Origin: JBBSAT01 sp044223665
GTDB lineage: Bacteria > Myxococcota_A > Polyangia > Polyangiales > Sandaracinaceae
Reading direction: 5' to 3'
Assembly (NCBI GenBank): GCA_044223665.1
Contig: JBGALT010000024.1
Location: 5,422-69,421, forward strand
Length of the DNA: 64,000 nucleotides
Below, piece after piece: positions 36,817-45,531 of this stretch. The notes below the pieces were generated by a model that saw nothing but the letters and a program-made list of their open reading frames with translations, was not told where the DNA came from and did no database searches. How positions within the stretch are numbered: position 1 is the first letter of the stretch; every line of letters starts with the position of its first letter. The translations under genes were made by a program, and so were the position numbers.

Positions 36817-38304
36817 CTACCGGCGGCGCTTCTTCTCGAGGAACGGGATGCGGTCGCGGATCTTCTCGGCGCGGCCGAGGAGCGCAGCGGCGCGGCCGCC
36901 GTACTCCTTCACCATCCGCATCACGACGCCCTCATCGCCGTCGCTCATCGGGTCGAACCCGGGATCGGCGGCGTGCGGCCCGTACATCTTCTCCATGAGC
37001 TCGAGCACGGTGGTCTTCACCATCCCGCGGAAGGGGACCTTGGCCATCATGCCGTACATCGCGGCGTTGCCGCGCGTCGGCAGGCCCGGATGCGTCTCGA
37101 GCCAGTGCATCGCCGTGCGCAGATCCTCGAGGTACTCATCCACGACGCGCGCGTGGTTGGACGTCACCGTCAGGTGGATGCAGTTGGGGCTCTGCATCCG
37201 GTCGACCGTCCAGTCGCGATCCTCGAGCTGATCGGCGAGCGCGAACACGTCGATGCCGCTCCGCTCGGTCGTGCGGTAGGCGACGATCGGTGCATCGGGC
37301 CGCGCGACGACCTCGAGGCCGTCGATCGCTTCGATGCCGTCGACCAGGCGCCGCGCCGTCTTCATCGCCTCGCCGGCATGGTGCTGATAGCCGTCTTCGC
37401 CGAGCGCCATCATCGCGGCCCAGGCCGCGGCGATCGTGCCGCCCGGGCGCGTTCCCGGCATGCTGGGCGAGATGTAGATGCCGCCCGGCCAGTCCGTCGA
37501 CACGAAGAACTGGTGCTTGAGGTAGCTCATGTCGCGGTAGGTGATCGTGGAAGCGCCCTTGGGCGCGAGGCCGTACTTGTGGATGTCGGCCGAGATGCTG
37601 GTCACGCCGGGCACGCGGAAGTCCCAGAGCGGAAGGTCCTGCCCGAGACGCTCGAGCCAGGGCAGCACGAACCCACCGACGCACGCGTCGACGTGGAACG
37701 GGATCTTCTTGCGCTGGGCGAAGCGCCCGATCTCCTCGATCGGATCGATCACGCCATGCGGGTACTGCGGAGCGGAGGCCGCGATGAGCACCGTGCTCGC
37801 GTCGACGAGGCTCTCGAGATCCCGGACGTCGGCGCGCATGTCGCCCCGCACGCGCGCGTACCGGATCTCGACGCCGAAGTACGACGCGGCCTTGTCGAAC
37901 GCGACGTGGATCGTCTCGGGCACCACGATGTTCGGCTTGCCGAGGCGCTTGTTCTTCGCGCGCGCGCGGTCGCGTGCGGTCTTCACGGCGAGCAAGATCG
38001 ACTCGGTGCCGCCGGTCGTCATCGTCCCCACCGCGCTCGGCCCGCCGTTCAGCATCGCGCAGGTCATGCGCACGACCTCGGCCTCCATCCGCCGGAGGCT
38101 CTGGAACGCCATCGGGTTCAGCGCGTTCTCGGCGAAGTAGAGGTTGTGGGCCTTCTCGAGGAAGGCGTGGTGCGCATCGCCACCGTAGTAGACCAGGCTG
38201 AAGACCCGCCCGCCCTTCCAGTCGGCGTCGCGCTCGCGGAACGCCGACATCTGGGAGAGCAGCTCTTCGTGCGGCACGCCGCGCGCGGGGATGGTGACGC
38301 TCAT
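36817..38304 (-). CDS. PLP-dependent decarboxylase/lyase (group II, sphingosine-phosphate lyase-like)
   Basis: This 495-residue cytosolic enzyme of the aspartate aminotransferase fold. Key blocks are TTGGTESILLAVKTAR (96-111), HVAFDKAASYFG, the cofactor aspartate in FHVDACVGGF (D206) and the PLP-binding lysine in SADIHKYGLAPKG (H242-K243). The overall pattern and the late Pro/Gly-rich STDWPGGIYISPSMPG fit the sphingosine-1-phosphate lyase branch of the glutamate decarboxylase superfamily. The substrate may be an amino acid or a long-chain base phosphate. Sphingolipids occur in some myxobacteria, which makes the second plausible but unproven. Confidence 0.85.
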   Translation of the reverse strand: MSVTIPARGVPHEELLSQMSAFRERDADWKGGRVFSLVYYGGDAHHAFLEKAHNLYFAENALNPMAFQSLRRMEAEVVRMTCAMLNGGPSAVGTMTTGGTESILLAVKTARDRARAKNKRLGKPNIVVPETIHVAFDKAASYFGVEIRYARVRGDMRADVRDLESLVDASTVLIAASAPQYPHGVIDPIEEIGRFAQRKKIPFHVDACVGGFVLPWLERLGQDLPLWDFRVPGVTSISADIHKYGLAPKGASTITYRDMSYLKHQFFVSTDWPGGIYISPSMPGTRPGGTIAAAWAAMMALGEDGYQHHAGEAMKTARRLVDGIEAIDGLEVVARPDAPIVAYRTTERSGIDVFALADQLEDRDWTVDRMQSPNCIHLTVTSNHARVVDEYLEDLRTAMHWLETHPGLPTRGNAAMYGMMAKVPFRGMVKTTVLELMEKMYGPHAADPGFDPMSDGDEGVVMRMVKEYGGRAAALLGRAEKIRDRIPFLEKKRRR

Positions 38305-38359
38305 CGCGCGCGAAGCTACGACGTGGTGCCCGCTTTGGCGAGCGATCGCGAGGCCGCCT

Positions 38360-39871
38360 TCAGTGCGCGAGCGAGAGGTTCAGGTACGCCGGATCCTCGG
38401 TGACCTCGCGCACGAGATAGGGCGCGAGCCAGCCGGGGATCTCGGGGACGCGCTCGGGCGACGGGAGCTCGACCTCGGCGAGCACCAGCTCGCGATCGAC
38501 GAACACGTCGATCTCCCAGGTGAGGTCCGCCTCGGCGACGGCGTAGCGGTGCTTGCGGACGCGCTTGCCCACCGTGAGGGACCACAGCTTCTCGTAGACC
38601 TTCTGCGAGCAGGGCTCTTCGACCTCGATGCGCGAGACGCCGCTGCCGAGCTTGACGGTGCGCAGATGGACGACGCCGGTGTCGGTCTCCTTGCGCCGCA
38701 CGCGCTCGTGGAGCCGCTCGCCGGGCAGATACCCCTGATCGATCTTGGCGAAGGGACGCCCCTCGAGCAGCGGCGGCGCCGCGCGGAGCAGGAACTTGCG
38801 CTCGATCTCCATCGGTAGGGCGGGGCGCGGTGGCGCCTCGAGCGTGCTCGCCAGGGACTCGAGCGTGCCGAGGATCTCCGTCAGACCGTTGCCCTGCACG
38901 TACTCCGTGATCACCTCGCCGAGCAGGCGCGCCTTGTCGGCGTGGGCCTCGCGCAGGAGCGATGCGAGCCCCGGCTCTTCGCCGGCCAGCGGCTCGTCGA
39001 GCGCGCCCTCGCGCGTCGTCGCCGCCTGCGCGAGCCGCCGCGCCCGATCGAGCGCCTGCGCTTCCATCGCCTTGGTCAGCGCGCTCGTCCGAACGGCCAG
39101 GTCGTTGAGCGTGCCGAGCCGTTCCTGCAGAACGCGCAGGGCGCGCGCTCCTTCGCGGGCCTCTTCGAGCTCGTTCTTCAGCGGCTCGACGAGGTAGCGG
39201 ATGCGCTTTCCGTGGATGCGCGCTTCGTGCGCGATCGCCTCGTCCTCGATGGTGCGCACCGACGCGAGCGCGGCCGACAGACGCGCCGTCTCCGCGCGCA
39301 AGTGCCGGGCGATGCGCTCGCCGAAGCGCGAGGGGATCCGATCGCCGACGAGCGAACGCTCCTCGCGGAAGTGCCCGAGGTCGCTCTTCAGCTTCGGGAG
39401 CAGGTGCACGAGCTCGGGCACGAGCACGTCCTTCAGCTGCTCGTAGGCCTTCTCCTTCCGCTCGGAGAGCGCGGCCGCCCACCAGCGCGCACCGGCACGC
39501 TCGGTCCAGTCGTGTCGCCCGAGCTGGCCCTCGATCCACGCGAGCTGCACCTCGGCATCGCGCGCATCGCCCGTGGCGCGGGCGATCGCGCGCACGCGCT
39601 TGCTCGGACGCTTCTTGAGCGACTCCTCGAGCTCGTCCTCGAAGAAGCGGACGATCGAGCGCAGGCGGCGAAGCGCGACCCGTAGATCGTGCAGGGACTC
39701 CGGATCGGAGCCGGCCAGGAGCTTGCTCGCCGCCTCGCTCGCCTCGTCGACGTAGCCGATCGCGACGCGACGCGCGCCTTCCTCGGGGCTCGTCTCGGAG
39801 AGCGGGACCGTGAGCGGAGTGACCACGTCGGGCGTTGTACCCGATCTGGGCGCGAGCGAGCGTGACGTCAC
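38360..39871 (-). CDS. CHAD domain followed by CYTH domain protein
   Basis: This protein of up to 503 residues has a CHAD domain first (about 33-325; HDLRVALRRLRS at 61-72, HEARIHGKRIRYLVE at 215-229) and a CYTH triphosphate-tunnel domain second, opening with the signature EIERK (355-359) and continuing to the end with alternating charged strands. CHAD binds polyphosphate, and CYTH enzymes act on tri- or polyphosphate. The usual order is CYTH then CHAD, so this is reversed. GTG start at the 5' end is uncertain; a GTG at 39826 is an alternative. Only 26 bp separate it from the divergent TerB-like gene. Confidence 0.85.
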   Translation of the reverse strand: MTSRSLAPRSGTTPDVVTPLTVPLSETSPEEGARRVAIGYVDEASEAASKLLAGSDPESLHDLRVALRRLRSIVRFFEDELEESLKKRPSKRVRAIARATGDARDAEVQLAWIEGQLGRHDWTERAGARWWAAALSERKEKAYEQLKDVLVPELVHLLPKLKSDLGHFREERSLVGDRIPSRFGERIARHLRAETARLSAALASVRTIEDEAIAHEARIHGKRIRYLVEPLKNELEEAREGARALRVLQERLGTLNDLAVRTSALTKAMEAQALDRARRLAQAATTREGALDEPLAGEEPGLASLLREAHADKARLLGEVITEYVQGNGLTEILGTLESLASTLEAPPRPALPMEIERKFLLRAAPPLLEGRPFAKIDQGYLPGERLHERVRRKETDTGVVHLRTVKLGSGVSRIEVEEPCSQKVYEKLWSLTVGKRVRKHRYAVAEADLTWEIDVFVDRELVLAEVELPSPERVPEIPGWLAPYLVREVTEDPAYLNLSLAH

Positions 39872-39884
39872 GCTCGGGGCCGCG

Positions 39885-40925
39885 CTATCGTCGCGTCATG
39901 GAATCGACGGAAGCGACCGATCGCGCGATGGCGGGATGGCTCGGAGCGCTGGGGCGGGCCGGGCTGCTCCTCGATCCGGAGAACGAGACGGGCCCGGGCT
40001 CGGTCGCCCAGTACGTCGTGGGCGAAGAGGCGATCGGCGCGCTGCGGAAGTTCTTCGCCAGCGCTTCGGCCGAGGTCCGCGATCGCGAGCGACGGGCGGC
40101 GATCGAGGTATGCATCTGGATGGTGCACGCCGATCGCGAGGTCGACCCGGAGGAAGTCGCGCTGCTCTCCGAGATCATCCGCAAGAGCGGCCTGCCGGAG
40201 GAGATCCAGGACGAGCTGGTCGCCGAGACGCACGAGCCGCCATCCCTCGACGGGATCGAGGAGCGCCTCACCCACCCGACGCTGCGCGAGCTCTTGCTCG
40301 CGCTGAGCTGGGAGCTCGCGTCGATCGACGGCAACGTCGCCCGGGCCGAGCGCGACTTCTTCACCGGCCTGAGCAAGAGGCTCGACGTCAAGCCGGCGCG
40401 CGCCGCGGAGATCCAGCGCGCCATCAGAAACGCGCTCGTCACGTCGTCCCATGCGTTCTTGTCGTCGAGGACGATCGAGGTGACGCGCTGGTGGAGCACG
40501 ACGCGCTCGACCTTCGACGTCACACCGGCAGCCTGCCGCTTGTCGGGACGTTCGAAGACCGCCTCGGTGCCGGGGACCGGGAACGGCCGCGCGACGTGGA
40601 GGGTCTTGCCATAACGGCGCTGGCCTCCTGCCAAGCGTGCACCGAGGTTGGCGTGCTTTCCGTCGCGCGTTCCGGTGCGCCGATCGATGACGGCGGTGCA
40701 TAGCATGTTCGAGTCGACCAGGTAGAGCCGGTTCAGCGTCCAGATCTCGAGCATCGCGCCCTGCGTCGACGCGGGCGCCGTGCCCGAGTGCGGATCGTGG
40801 GTGTCGCGATCGAAGACGATCTCGAGCGGGTGCGCCTCCGGCGTGTCCGGAAAGGCCTCGTGGAACGTCGTGCGGATCGTGTCCTTGATGGTCTTGCCGT
40901 CGTCGTCGTCCCACGCGCCGCTCAT
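39885..40925 (-). CDS. Hypothetical protein; 3' half runs antisense through TerB-like gene
   Basis: The first about 170 residues from the ATG (MSGAWDDDDGKTIKDTI to TSAFLMARW) have strong third-position GC and look like a genuine domain (IWTLNRLYLVDSNMLCTAVID, KTLHVARPFPVPGTEAVF). After about 40415 the same open frame continues to 39885 with poor codon bias, exactly antisense to the TerB-like gene. The real gene therefore probably ended near here and has lost its stop, or the domain is complete and the tail is fortuitous. No family recognised. It starts 66 bp from the divergent lipoprotein gene at 40992. Confidence 0.55.
   Translation of the reverse strand: MSGAWDDDDGKTIKDTIRTTFHEAFPDTPEAHPLEIVFDRDTHDPHSGTAPASTQGAMLEIWTLNRLYLVDSNMLCTAVIDRRTGTRDGKHANLGARLAGGQRRYGKTLHVARPFPVPGTEAVFERPDKRQAAGVTSKVERVVLHQRVTSIVLDDKNAWDDVTSAFLMARWISAARAGLTSSLLLRPVKKSRSARATLPSIDASSQLSASKSSRSVGWVRRSSIPSRDGGSCVSATSSSWISSGRPLLRMISESSATSSGSTSRSACTIQMHTSIAARRSRSRTSAEALAKNFRSAPIASSPTTYWATEPGPVSFSGSRSSPARPSAPSHPAIARSVASVDSMTRR
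39898..40614 (+). CDS. TerB-like (tellurite-resistance B fold) protein with antisense-derived tail
   Basis: The 238-codon frame holds a TerB/DjlA-type helical domain at about 65-180 (IEVCIWMVHADREVDPEE, LLLALSWELASIDGNVARAERDF) in which acidic residues after VHAD and SIDG mark the metal-binding helix pair of the fold. Codon bias is strong until about residue 180 (40438), then becomes poor as the frame runs antisense through the neighbouring minus-strand gene. The true C-terminus is thus doubtful. TerB-fold proteins are cytoplasmic and often accompany stress or envelope genes; no tellurite operon is present. Confidence 0.72.
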   Translation: MESTEATDRAMAGWLGALGRAGLLLDPENETGPGSVAQYVVGEEAIGALRKFFASASAEVRDRERRAAIEVCIWMVHADREVDPEEVALLSEIIRKSGLPEEIQDELVAETHEPPSLDGIEERLTHPTLRELLLALSWELASIDGNVARAERDFFTGLSKRLDVKPARAAEIQRAIRNALVTSSHAFLSSRTIEVTRWWSTTRSTFDVTPAACRLSGRSKTASVPGTGNGRATWRVLP

Positions 40926-40991
40926 GATCGAACGATACACCCGATCCGCACGGTCGCGGCGGGGATCGGGGTGCGCGTGGTACCGTGAGCC

Positions 40992-41897
40992 ATGCCGCGC
41001 GTTCTCCCCGTCGTATTGGCGTGCTCGTGGATCGTGGGCTGCTCGTGCTCGAGCGCGCCGGTCCCGCGGCGTGACGCGGGCAGTGGCGATGCGGGCAGCG
41101 GCCGTGATTCCGGCACGGGCACGACGGACACCGGCGCAACCGACGCCGCCTTCGTCGACATCGGGCCGGCCCAGGACGAGGTCTGCGACGGAATCGACAA
41201 CGACCACGACGGTGTCGTCGACGACGTCGACCGAGGAGGTGACGGCGTCTGCGACTGCCTGCGCATCGCGACGATCGGTGTCGTCGGATCGGCCGGATCG
41301 AGCGGCGTGTTCGGTACGTGGCTCGACTCGCGCAGCGACGTGGGCGCCGACCACCTCGGGAGCCAGACGCTCACGCCGGAGCTGCTCGCGCCCTACCAGA
41401 TCCTGCTCGCGCAAGACATCAGCGCGCGCGCCTACGGGCCCGACGAGGTCGCGGCGCTGGAAGCTTGGATCCGCGCCGGCGGTGGCTTCATGACGCTCAC
41501 GGGCTACGGCGGCGCGAGCGAGCCTGCGAACGTGAACACGCTCCTCGCGCCGACCGGCATCCAGTACGCGCCCGGGCTCGTCCTCTGCGGCTGCGGCTTC
41601 ACGCTGCCCGTCGAGGGCTGGCACGCGCACCCCGTCTCGGACGGGATCACGCGGCTCGGGATGGACAACGGATACCCGGTCACCGGCGCCGGCACCGTCG
41701 TCGCCGACCAGAGCGGCAACGAGCTGCTGCGTGTCGTCGAGCTCGGCCAGGGTCGCGTGATCGTGTGGGCCGACGAGTGGATCTCTTTCGACTCCGAGTG
41801 GACCGGCCACCCCGACTACCAGGTCGAGCGCTTCTGGCTGAACGCCCTGAAGTGGCTGAGCCCGCCGACCGTCTGCCAGGTGCCGATCCTGATCTGA
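40992..41897 (+). CDS. Lipoprotein with glutaminase-like domain and MopE-type motif
   Basis: This 301-residue protein has lipobox WIVGC (Cys17), a Gly/Asp/Thr-rich linker, one MopE-like element (EVCDGIDNDHDGVVDDVDRG, about 64-83) and a C-terminal domain (about 90-300) starting RIATIGVVGSAG. That domain resembles the class I amidotransferase-like domain of the lipoprotein at 6591 and has the GGGFMTLTGYGG turn but no evident catalytic Cys-His pair. Predicted outer membrane location, function unknown. Downstream lies the left arm of a large inverted repeat. Confidence 0.78.
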   Translation: MPRVLPVVLACSWIVGCSCSSAPVPRRDAGSGDAGSGRDSGTGTTDTGATDAAFVDIGPAQDEVCDGIDNDHDGVVDDVDRGGDGVCDCLRIATIGVVGSAGSSGVFGTWLDSRSDVGADHLGSQTLTPELLAPYQILLAQDISARAYGPDEVAALEAWIRAGGGFMTLTGYGGASEPANVNTLLAPTGIQYAPGLVLCGCGFTLPVEGWHAHPVSDGITRLGMDNGYPVTGAGTVVADQSGNELLRVVELGQGRVIVWADEWISFDSEWTGHPDYQVERFWLNALKWLSPPTVCQVPILI

Positions 41898-41930
41898 GAC
41901 GTCGGGCGCGCCGCCCTCGCGCACCCGGTC

Positions 41931-42002
41931 TGCTCGGCGGCCGCTATGTCGAGACGAGCGACTCCCTCTCTCGCGTGAGCGGGAGAGAGCGGGGGAGAGG
42001 GA
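41931..42002 (+). repeat. Left arm of 2.7-kb spanning inverted repeat
   Basis: This 72-bp arm, beginning TGCTCGGCGGCCGCTATGTC and ending GGGGGAGAGGGAC, is the reverse complement of 44607-44680 apart from roughly seven differences, mostly in the stem-loop part. Weaker similarity seems to continue to about 42060. The arm includes a stem-loop CTCTCTCGC/GCGGGAGAG that may terminate the upstream lipoprotein transcript. Confidence 0.8.
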
Positions 42003-42099
42003 CCACGAAGGCAATGTCGGAGTGGGCTGCCGCGATCGCGGGGCGCGATCGAACGTCGACGCGGCTCGACGCGGCTCTCTGCCGACGAGCACGAGGTCG

Positions 42100-42600
42100 T
42101 CAGAGCCCTGGCAGACCGTACAAGACCACGACGTCTCCACGCTCGTCGTCCGGATCCTCTTCGTCGTCGTGCGCGGGCCGCGGGTGCACGACGCGGGTCG
42201 CGGGTGCCTCGCTCGAGGGCGGTGGCTCGAGCTCGACGGGCGTAGCCGTCGGCGCACTTGCTTCGCTCGGAGGCGGGGCCTCGGAAGGCGCGGCGACCGT
42301 CGTGGGTGGTGGTGTCGGGCTCGCGGTCACGGTGCTCGCCTGCGGCTCAGGCGTCGAGGTGACGGGCGCGCTCGTGGTTGGCGCGGCGGCGGGCGCGCCA
42401 CAGGCCGCGACCGACACCGCGGTGCTCGCGTGGAATGCGAGCATCGCCGCACGCGAGAGACGCTGGGGTGCGCGCGGGCGCTTCGGGCCCGGCGTCACGG
42501 GGATGTCGACGCCGCAGAACGGACAGCGCGGCTCGTCGAGTCGCACATGTCGTGTGCACGAACGGCAGCAAGCGAGGCGGGCCACGAGACGAGGATGCAC
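42100..42600 (-). CDS. Zinc-ribbon protein with Pro/Thr-rich C-terminal region (copy 1)
   Basis: From the GTG at the 5' end the protein is 166 residues: a zinc ribbon of paired cysteines (CRSC at about 13-16, then CPFC near 27-30), a hydrophobic segment (AAMLAFHASTAVSVAACG), a long low-complexity Pro/Thr/Ala stretch and an acidic end with DVVVLYGLPGL. Codon bias supports it only from about 42600 downward; the frame upstream runs into repeat sequence. A shorter relative with the same CPFC ribbon and single membrane helix lies at 44722. The gene is inside the inverted-arm island. Function unknown. Confidence 0.62.
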   Translation of the reverse strand: MHPRLVARLACCRSCTRHVRLDEPRCPFCGVDIPVTPGPKRPRAPQRLSRAAMLAFHASTAVSVAACGAPAAAPTTSAPVTSTPEPQASTVTASPTPPPTTVAAPSEAPPPSEASAPTATPVELEPPPSSEAPATRVVHPRPAHDDEEDPDDERGDVVVLYGLPGL

Positions 42601-44606
42601 GAGGTCGGTCCGACCTGCGAGCACCCCGAGCCCGGGCCATCTCGGCGTGCCATCCGATGGACGGAGCGACGGCCCTCTCGGTGCGAAAGGCGTGGGAGGC
42701 CGAGCCGCCCGCGCTGCACAAGCGATCTCCGATCGAGCCGCCGCGATCGCGAAGGCGAGGCTTCCGAGATGGCGGGAGGGGAGCCCTCGCCTGCTCGCCG
42801 AAGCGGCGCATCGAGCCAACGCGTCACGTTCATCGCACGGGGGCCCGACGAGGCCCGTTTCCGAGGACGTGACCGCCGCGATCGCCTTCCAGTCGAGCCC
42901 TCTAGCCCCAGCGGCCCCCCCCAACACCACCTTCGCACCCTAACCCTCGCTCACGCGAGAGGGAGTCGCCTGTCTCGAGACGGAGGCCGCCGACAGACCG
43001 GGTGCGCGAGGGCAGAGCCTCGCCTGCTCGCCGAAGCGGCGCAGCCGCTTCGGCTGCGGAGGTGCCGAAGGCGCCGCGCCAACGAAACCAGCCACGGACC
43101 ACCCCAGAAGCGGCGGGCGCGGGGGTCGACGGAGCGCCCGCGTGCGCGCCGCCGTTCGCGCGCGATGCGGTAGCGAGGAGCGCCTCCGTGACCGCCGCGA
43201 TCGCGAAGGCGACCGATGGGAGGAGCTCGATCGAGCGCGCCAGCTATCGCAGCGGCCCCCCCCGACACCACCTTCGCAGTCCTCTCCCCAACCCTCCCGC
43301 TCACGCGAGAGGGAGTCGCTGCGAGACGGAGGGGAGAGGGGGTCTCGCGTCGCCGGGCGGCGCAGCCGCTTCGGCTGCGGAGGTGCCGAAGGCGCCCGCC
43401 AACCAAACCAGCCACGGCCCACCCCCAGAAGCGGCGTGCGCGAGGGCAGAGCCGCGCGCGCCGCTCGCGCCGATGCGGTAGCGAGGAGCGCAGCCGCGAT
43501 CGCGAGGGCCAACGATGGGCGGCGCTCGATCGAGCCGCGCTATCGCAGCGGCCCTTTCCCAACACCACTCGCACCAAACCAGCCACGGACCACCGGGCGC
43601 GCGCGAGGGCAGAGAAGCGGCGGGCACGGGGGGTCGACGAGCGCCTGCGTGCGCGCCGCCGTTCGCGCGCGATGCGGTAGCGAGGAGCGCCCCCGTGACC
43701 GCCGCGATCGCGAAGGCGACGGATGGGCGGAGCCTGATCGAGCGCGCCAGCTATCGCAGCGGCCCCCCCCAACACCACCTTCGCAGTCCTCTCCAACCCT
43801 CTCCCGCTCACGCGAGAGAGAGGGAGTCGCTCGTCTCGAGACGGAGGCCGCCGGACAGACCGGGTGCGCGAGGGCAGAGCCCTCGCCTGCTCGCCGAAGC
43901 GGCGCAGCCGCTTCGGCTGCGGAGGTGGAGGTGCGGCGCCGCGCTAACCAAACCAGCCACGACCACCTTCGAGAAGCGGCGGGCGCGGGGGTCGACGAGC
44001 GCCCGCGCGCGCCGCCGAACCTGCGCGCGATGCGGTAGCGAGGAGCGCCCCCCGCGACCGCCGCGATCGCGAAGGCGACGGATGGGCGGAGCTCGATCGA
44101 GCGCGCCAGCTATCGCAGCGGCCCCCCCAACACCACTCTTCGCAGTCCTCTCTCAACCCCCCTTCCCGCTCACGCGAGAGAGGGACGTCTCGAGATCGGA
44201 GGACTGCGCGAGGGCAGAGCCGCCCCGGAGACGGAGGCCGCCGACAGTCCCAGCTCACGGCCCACCCTGTGCGCGCGGAGGGCAGAGCCTCGCGTGCTCG
44301 CCGACGCGATGCGCAGCCGCTTCGGCTGCGTGATCGCGAAGGCGCCGAAGGCGATCGAGCGCGCCATCGCACCAAACCAGCCACGGCCCTAACCCCTCTC
44401 CCGCTCACGCGAGAGAAGCGCTCGGGGTCTCGAGACGGAGGCCGTCGACGAGCGCGCGAGGGCGCGCGCCGCCGTTCGCGCGCGATGCGGTAGCGAGGGA
44501 GCGCGGTGTCCCCTGTGACCGCCGCGATCGCGAGGGCCAACGATGGGCGGAGCTCGATCGAGCGCGTCCGTCTATCGCAGCGGCCCTTTCCAACACCACC
44601 TTCGCA
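42601..44606. repeat. Modular repeat array without supportable genes
   Basis: About 2 kb is built from recurring blocks. Block B (GCGGTAGCGAGGAGCGC, then CCGCCGCGATCGCGA, then CTATCGCAGCGGCCC, then ACACCACCTTCGCAGTC) occurs at about 43163, 43468, 43669, 44027 and 44481, with a degenerate copy near 42865. Block A (GGCGCAGCCGCTTCGGCTGC) occurs at 43038, 43358, 43900 and in reduced form at 44310. Block C (CTCTCCCGCTCACGCGAGAG, a palindrome, then GAGTCGC and CGAGACGGAGG) joins them. Spacing is irregular (about 200-450 bp). Open frames run through on both strands but have no consistent codon bias, so I call no gene. Confidence 0.8.
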
Positions 44607-44680
44607 GTCCCTCTCCCCAACCCTCTCCCGCTCCCGCGGGAGAGGGAGTCGCTCGTCTCGACACAGCGGCCGCCGAGCAA
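44607..44680 (-). repeat. Right arm of 2.7-kb spanning inverted repeat
   Basis: This is the reverse-complement partner of 41931-42002. It contains a perfect 10-bp stem CCCTCTCCCG/CGGGAGAGGG with a 6-nt loop (44621-44646), followed by AGTCGCTCGTCTCGACACAG and GGCCGCCGAGCAA. The arm is also a version of array block C, so the island edges and its internal repeats share ancestry. Confidence 0.8.
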
Positions 44681-44721
44681 CGCGGAGCTCGCGGGAGTGA
44701 GGACGCCGAGCGCCTCTCGGC

Positions 44722-45018
44722 TCAGGGACCGCTGTCGTTGCCGCCGTCGGCCGTTCCGCTGTCGGGCGCATAGCGGCACCCGGGGTCGGGACAGCCGTAC
44801 GCCGGGCACGCCGTGCCGAAGAGAGCGGTCGTGACCGCGATCGTGCCGACGGCGACGCCGAACATGATGCCGCCCCGGGTCGGTGCGACCACCGGACCTG
44901 CGGGCTCGGCCTCCGTAGGCTCGGGCATCGCGAGCTCGGTCCCGCAGAACGGGCAGGGCGCGCTCGCTCGCGCGTGACGTCGACAGCCAGGACACGGAAC
45001 CAGCGGTGCTCTTGCCAT
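44722..45018 (-). CDS. Zinc-ribbon single-pass membrane protein (copy 2)
   Basis: This 98-residue protein starts MARAPLVPCPGC. The zinc ribbon uses C9/C12 and C22/C25 (CPFCG), followed by a Glu/Pro linker, one membrane helix (about 48-70) and a short Cys-rich, Asp/Gly-rich exterior tail (CPAYGCPDPGC). Such ribbon-plus-helix proteins in myxobacteria are probably membrane adaptors, but no function is established. It sits just outside the right arm of the repeat island, while its relative at 42100 sits inside, and both point the same way. Confidence 0.75.
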   Translation of the reverse strand: MARAPLVPCPGCRRHARASAPCPFCGTELAMPEPTEAEPAGPVVAPTRGGIMFGVAVGTIAVTTALFGTACPAYGCPDPGCRYAPDSGTADGGNDSGP

Positions 45019-45112
45019 CCCGCCACGATACAACAACGCGTGTTCCGTCGCATTCTCGAAGGACGGCGGCGGCGCACGGTCGCGATCCGACCGCACGCGC
45101 GCGCCGCCTCGG

Positions 45113-45354
45113 TCACTCCGGACGCTGCAGCGGCCAGCGGCCGCGCACGACGCGCACGACCAGCACGTAGACCACCAGCGCGACCACCCACGCGAGGTTC
45201 TCGTCGAGCCCGGCCGCGCGGCACGCGTACTGGCTCGCGAAGAAGGCGCCGAGCGTGATCGGGATCGTCGCGAGCGAGCGCCAGACCGCCTCGGCACCGA
45301 CCTCGAGACGCCGCTCTGCTCGAGCGCGGCGCGCTCTTCCGGCGTCACGATCAC
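45113..45354 (-). pseudogene. Small two-helix membrane protein, frameshifted
   Basis: From a GTG the frame reads VIVTPEERAALEQSGV and then loses phase near 45308. The next frame continues LEVGAEAVWRSLATIPIT, with membrane helices ITLGAFFASQYACRA and AWVVALVVYVLVVRVV, and ends GRWPLQRPE. Joining the two gives about 80 residues with consistent GC-rich codons, so a single base has been lost in a recent real gene or in the assembly. A decayed relative of the end of this protein lies at 53831. Confidence 0.6.
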
Positions 45355-45531
45355 CCGATGTGCGCGAAGCGGATCCCGGTCGCGCGGCTCGCACGAGGCG
45401 CGCCGGACGCGGCCCGCGGCCGTCGCTGCGCGGTCCGAGGCTCCACCGCGAACGAAGCGAGCGCGCCGGCGACGGGGCCGGTCGGTCGCGAACCGCGACC
45501 TCCTTCCGTAGGTGCGATACGCTGGGCTCGG

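Noticed and set aside
40440..40614. C-terminal extension of the TerB-like protein as a functional domain
   Set aside because: Codon bias collapses and the sequence is antisense to a better-coded minus-strand frame.
42940..44500. Many open frames of 100-300 codons through the repeat array on both strands
   Set aside because: No consistent codon bias, no motifs, and they are built from the same repeated blocks in different frames.
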